Source: Microcoleus vaginatus WJT46-NPBG5 (GTDB taxonomy: Bacteria; Cyanobacteriota; Cyanobacteriia; Cyanobacteriales; Oscillatoriaceae). Taken from it: a stretch of 64,000 nucleotides of DNA. Below the pieces are notes generated by a model that did not search any database, had not been told where the DNA came from, and saw only the letters and a program-made list of their open reading frames with translations. A program made the translations under genes and the position numbers. Below, piece after piece: positions 62,701-64,000 of the stretch (positions within the stretch are counted from its first letter, which is position 1; every line of letters begins with the position of its first letter). Where the stretch lies: the NCBI GenBank assembly GCA_019359355.1, contig JAHHHM010000012.1, positions 124,001-188,000 on the forward strand. The letters are read 5' to 3'.

Positions 62701-63887
62701 GATGCGTAGAGAAACACTCCGTCGGGGCTGTGTCTGGCAATAATATCGGTGGAGTTTTCCGCCATCAGGCGATAGCGTTCTTCGGTCGTATGACGCTCAT
62801 GTTGGAAACCTTCGATGGCTTCGAGCATTCCGTTGATTTTGTCAGCCAGACTGGACAGTTCATCGTTGCCGGTTGTTAAGACTCGCAACGAAAGATCGCC
62901 ACGCTGGCCGATGTTGCTGACACTGCTGCTGAGGGATGCCAAGCGAGAAAGTACCAATTTTTCCACCAGCAACAGGGTAACCGCGCTAAATGCCAGCCCG
63001 ACGCCTAAAAGGGAGAGGGTAAAATAGCGGACGTTAACTTTACCCTGCCGGTAGACGGTTCGGGGTAAATCGACTTGCAACAGCAGTGCCGGCTTGTTGT
63101 AGATGTCTTTGAGCAGGGTGTAGCCGGCGATGCGATCTTCACTCAAGGGTTCTACGATTGCCGGTTTTTCTTTTAACAAAGTGGCAATTGCACTCTGTAG
63201 TTGGGGCTGTGTGGTGCCCAGTTGGTTGGCTCTAACTTTTTCAACTTCGTACAAATTGAGAGACAACTGGGTTAGCTTAGCTAACTGCTTCAGTTCGCCG
63301 TCATTGAGGTAGCGGCCCATAATCAGAGTGCCACGAACCGGCCCTTTACGTTCACTGGTCAAAATTGGCTGTGAGGCAATCAATAATGGGCCTTCCGCCA
63401 ACAGAATGATTCCAGATACCCAGGTTTCAGAATTCGCGTGTTTCAGCAGGGGACTGTTAGGAGACAGCTGTTTCTGCAAACTTTGGGAAATGCCGGTTTT
63501 TGTCTCGCGGTTCAGATCGAAGCCTTTGCTAAAAACAATGCGACCGGCACTGTCACTCAACACCACCACATTTAGTCTTAATTGTTTAAATGTGTCATCC
63601 CCAAAATTTGACTTGAGATAGTTCTCCTTAGAGGCCGGTTTTAATTTCTCTCTTCGGATAAAGGCGTAGGTGTCATCCCACGCAGCTTGATCTTGAGCGA
63701 TTGTGTTCAACTTAGATATCTCGTTACCCAGCGTATCAACAGCGCGTGCTAGATCCTTGCGGACGCCTTGTTTTTCCAGTCTTTGGAAGTCACGCAGCAA
63801 AATCGTTGAAGCTGTGGCGTACAGAACGGCATTCAAAGTGATCAGCGCTGCGCCAACAATCAGCAAAGTCTTCTTACGAAGTTTCAT
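59781..63887 (-). CDS. CHASE4-HAMP-PAS-GAF hybrid histidine kinase with two receivers and HPt
   Basis: A 1368-residue membrane sensor. A helix at ~8-30 and another at ~288-310 frame a CHASE4-like extracytoplasmic domain (DQAAWDDTYAFIRR, LKSNFGDDTFKQLRLNVVVL). Then HAMP (~310-365), PAS/PAC (~370-485, with DITERKQTEQELRESE), GAF (~500-650), HisKA (FLATMSHEIRTPMNAV, His680), HATPase_c, REC1 (VILDMQMPEMDG), REC2 (VLMDVQMPEMDG) and a C-terminal HPt domain with the phospho-His in AAHSLKSTSG. That is a full phosphorelay in one chain, similar to BarA/TorS-type sensors. Its start ATG overlaps the stop of the upstream partial gene by 4 bp. Confidence 0.93.
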   Translation of the reverse strand: MKLRKKTLLIVGAALITLNAVLYATASTILLRDFQRLEKQGVRKDLARAVDTLGNEISKLNTIAQDQAAWDDTYAFIRREKLKPASKENYLKSNFGDDTFKQLRLNVVVLSDSAGRIVFSKGFDLNRETKTGISQSLQKQLSPNSPLLKHANSETWVSGIILLAEGPLLIASQPILTSERKGPVRGTLIMGRYLNDGELKQLAKLTQLSLNLYEVEKVRANQLGTTQPQLQSAIATLLKEKPAIVEPLSEDRIAGYTLLKDIYNKPALLLQVDLPRTVYRQGKVNVRYFTLSLLGVGLAFSAVTLLLVEKLVLSRLASLSSSVSNIGQRGDLSLRVLTTGNDELSSLADKINGMLEAIEGFQHERHTTEERYRLMAENSTDIIARHSPDGVFLYASPACRALLGYEPEELIGRPAYEFFHPQDLKSINKSYTALRHQPVTYTISYRIRRKDGDYVWFETTSRTIRDMETGTVQEIISMSRDITERKQTEQELRESEASIRALYKVTSARKLTFEKRLQGLLAMGCHRFGMECGALAFIEDDRYEIIAGQSPNHFLKKGDVFDLEQTYCLETVGHKEPLYFESIMVSRWQRPPSNNLFDQEAYLGTPVIVAGKVYGTLSFWNSNPLHRPFRAVDKELLKLMAQWIGRELERQKDAEDLARARDQALAATRAKSEFLATMSHEIRTPMNAVIGMTGLLLDTPLMPEQRDFVETIRSSGDALLTIINDILDFSKIESGKMELEQQPFNLRSCIEESIDLLASKAAEKHLEMAYLISPETPLAIMGDVTRLRQILVNLLSNAVKFTNKGEVVVLVIAQKIEPEELKIKKEENSQYSIVFAVKDTGIGIPGDRMERLFQSFTQIDSSTTRHYGGTGLGLVISQRLSEMMGGQMWVESRGALGGNPPDEFELRERDGDSEIFGIKQQLDRLNSKGSTFYFTVKATAVETSSVINLADFQPQLLGKRLLIVDDNSTNRQILTLQAQSWGMLTEVAESGAIALNLLKQEESFDLVILDMQMPEMDGLTLAKQIRRIAGNNALPLVMLTSLGRQEIDFPAAGVEFAAILSKPIKQSHLYNVLIGIFGGQRLESSRPWQMGAISPDLGELRPLRILLAEDNPVNQKVALLTLQRMGYRADMAGNGLEVLDALHRQPYDVVLMDVQMPEMDGMAATRHIRLEWPEAKGPRIIAMTANAMQGDREACIKAGMDDYISKPIRVDELVQALAKCQPYSKPAETASVVGEGDYEVFGQKIEDDSMDESQMPAVLDAKMLQSLREIDALVEVIDLYLENVPALLQSISDAISADDAPVLRTAAHSLKSTSGTVGALTLFELCNQLESMGRAGSLAEASALALQVEAEYERVKAALEIEKMKDEA

Positions 63888-64000
63888 GCACTTGCTCCTT
63901 CAGCGTAAGCTTCCGAAGTGGGCAGGATTGTTTCTCGATGCCGGTTGCGTCGGGGAATGTGACGCGCCCCGATCAGCATCAAATCAGGAATTACCGCTTT
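63884..64000 (-). CDS. C-terminal end of a gene entering from the right edge (partial)
   Basis: From the window edge the minus strand reads 38 codons without stop: KAVIPDLMLIGARHIPRRNR, then a Ser/Ala/Glu-rich end EAYAEGASA, and TGA at 63884. The stop overlaps the start of the hybrid kinase gene (ATGA), typical of translational coupling. Only the tail is visible, and I cannot name the family. The open frame could in principle be chance, but the 4-bp overlap supports a real gene. Confidence 0.55.
   Translation of the reverse strand, partial: KAVIPDLMLIGARHIPRRNRHRETILPTSEAYAEGASA

Overview
The window is cyanobacterial chromosome. The clearest signs are an NblA phycobilisome-degradation protein, a Cph2-type phytochrome with GGDEF and EAL domains, a thylakoid-type TxlA/HCF164 thioredoxin, ABC1 kinases, and several families largely confined to cyanobacteria (NIL-ferredoxin, DUF6464-like and DUF6825-like proteins, AAA_35 ATPases, GAF-rich kinases). 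The number of multidomain signalling proteins, Uma2/Rpn-type nucleases and decayed gene fragments suggests a large-genome, probably filamentous cyanobacterium; the genus cannot be fixed from sequence alone. The word GCCGG(C/T) is extremely frequent in genes and spacers, far more so than the usual cyanobacterial HIP1 word GCGATCGC.

Layout. 0-6 kb: end of murG, a decayed nuclease-associated fragment, a Uma2 nuclease, divergent TxlA and NIL-ferredoxin genes, a membrane protein, fmt, uvsE and a small Cys-rich protein. 6-11.5 kb: a secreted Pro-rich repeat protein behind a GAF-rich histidine kinase, a 51-residue gene, a structured spacer and a lone response regulator. 11.8-22 kb: a YbhN/LPG-synthase-like flippase-fold protein, two unrecognised helical proteins, a TauE exporter, a DegT-type aminotransferase, a CrtH-like oxidoreductase, a 31-residue membrane-protein candidate and an HD phosphohydrolase. 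22.5-28.3 kb: two large AAA_35 proteins in tandem, one HTH-TIR-ATPase and one ATPase-4xGAF. 28.4-34 kb: nblA, then PP2C phosphatase, ABC1 kinase, a DUF6825-like protein and a membrane Ser/Thr kinase on the minus strand. 34.5-40 kb: a hypothetical gene, anmK, ppk and sodB. 40.7-48 kb: Cph2-like photoreceptor, PAS-GAF hybrid kinase and REC-adenylate cyclase, all on the plus strand. 48-57 kb: Fer4-MBL protein, small membrane protein, folB, proA, a truncated M48-like fragment, HAL2/CysQ phosphatase, an Rpn nuclease with a duplicated tail, mazG, DUF2227 protein and tRNA-Val. 57-64 kb: htpG, rpmB, and a 1368-residue CHASE4 hybrid kinase whose start overlaps the stop of a gene entering from the right edge.

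How it may work together (inference). Two second-messenger systems meet here. Light would set c-di-GMP through the Cph2-like protein. A phosphorelay could drive cAMP through the REC-cyclase next to the hybrid kinase. One GAF domain of the 1174-residue ATPase has a complete NKFDE cyclic-nucleotide motif, so it could read cAMP. The TIR-ATPase beside it looks like a STAND-type sensor with a potentially NAD-degrading effector and is the best candidate for an undescribed defence or conflict module. The region also carries much debris: a DUF4058 start, an M48 C-terminus, a duplicated Rpn tail and MITE-like inverted repeats.
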